From positions 1 through 6,128 of the forward strand of contig JAGCMG010000069.1 of the NCBI GenBank assembly GCA_017646555.1: DNA of 6,128 bases, written 5' to 3'. Made by a program: the position numbers and the translations under genes. This document shows positions 6,050-6,128 of the stretch, piece by piece. Origin of the DNA: Clostridia bacterium (lineage in GTDB: Bacteria > Bacillota > Clostridia > Christensenellales > Borkfalkiaceae). The notes below the pieces were generated by a model. It made no database searches. It saw only the letters and a program-made list of their open reading frames with translations, and was not told the origin of the DNA. The stretch's first letter is position 1, and each line of letters begins with the position of its first letter.

Positions 6050-6128
6050 ATGGAAACAAAAAAAGGAAAGTTTTTTCCTTTCGGTATCAAGGTAAAGGGT
6101 AAAAAAAGTCTATCTAAAGACACCCCTA
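6050..6128 (+). CDS. start of a third operon gene, possibly RnfC (cut off by window edge)
   Basis: Only 26 codons are visible. The ATG follows TAGGAG (6035-6040, overlapping the Gx stop) at a spacing of 9 nt, so this is a real translated start in the same operon. The lysine-rich N-terminus ends in KKSLSKDTP, which loosely resembles the KHLTKDKPI-type segment near the start of electron transport complex subunit RnfC. The usual GG-HP residues before it are not clearly present (FPFGIKVKG instead). Rnf context would suit the two preceding genes, but another redox subunit or an unrelated gene is possible. Confidence 0.45.
   Translation, partial: METKKGKFFPFGIKVKGKKSLSKDTP

Noticed and set aside
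1..6128. CRISPR arrays, insertion sequences, tRNA/rRNA genes or phage genes
   Set aside because: No spaced direct repeats, transposase or integrase motifs, or RNA-gene signatures were seen; all long frames belong to ordinary chromosomal families.

Overview
This window looks like a piece of an AT-rich Bacillota (Clostridia-like) chromosome. The evidence is a class II (Firmicutes-type) galactose-1-phosphate uridylyltransferase, a YpsC-type THUMP RNA methyltransferase, Bacillus/Clostridium-like sigma-A promoters and Shine-Dalgarno sites, a TTG start codon, and a NusG-domain-II/Gx-transporter gene pair. The exact taxon cannot be read from the sequence. No mobile element, CRISPR array, tRNA or rRNA was seen.

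Layout. Two transcription units diverge from a 225-bp intergenic region (4815-5039) that carries two canonical promoters back to back. Leftward (minus strand) runs a tightly packed operon: THUMP-domain RNA methyltransferase (4814-3666, TTG start), galT (3669-2125, ATGA overlap) and galE (2123-1110, 1-nt gap). A 104-bp intergenic stretch with hairpins follows, including a strong intrinsic terminator. It ends directly in front of a MATE-family efflux gene (1005 to the left edge, C-terminus missing). Rightward (plus strand) runs a second operon: a membrane-anchored NusG domain II protein (5040-5522), a Gx-family membrane protein (5522-6037, TAATG overlap) and the first 26 codons of a gene that may be rnfC (6050 to the right edge).

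How the genes fit together. GalT and GalE perform the UDP-sugar half of the Leloir pathway, exchanging galactose-1-phosphate with UDP-glucose and regenerating UDP-glucose from UDP-galactose. No galactokinase gene is present here. The methyltransferase is translationally coupled to galT but has no obvious metabolic link to it. The rightward genes are of a type often found beside Rnf/flavin redox genes in Firmicutes, so a redox-membrane role is a reasonable but unproven inference.

The most unusual signal is compositional. Reading the whole window by eye, I find no GATC, CATG or CTAG, and only one AGCT and one GGCC, although single-base frequencies predict roughly 20 copies of each AT/GC-balanced tetramer. 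Codon choice around His, Asp and Met fits this avoidance, which may reflect long-term restriction pressure. The second notable feature is the terminator hairpin ending about 10 nt before the MATE start codon, with a possible alternative pairing upstream, suggesting conditional readthrough.
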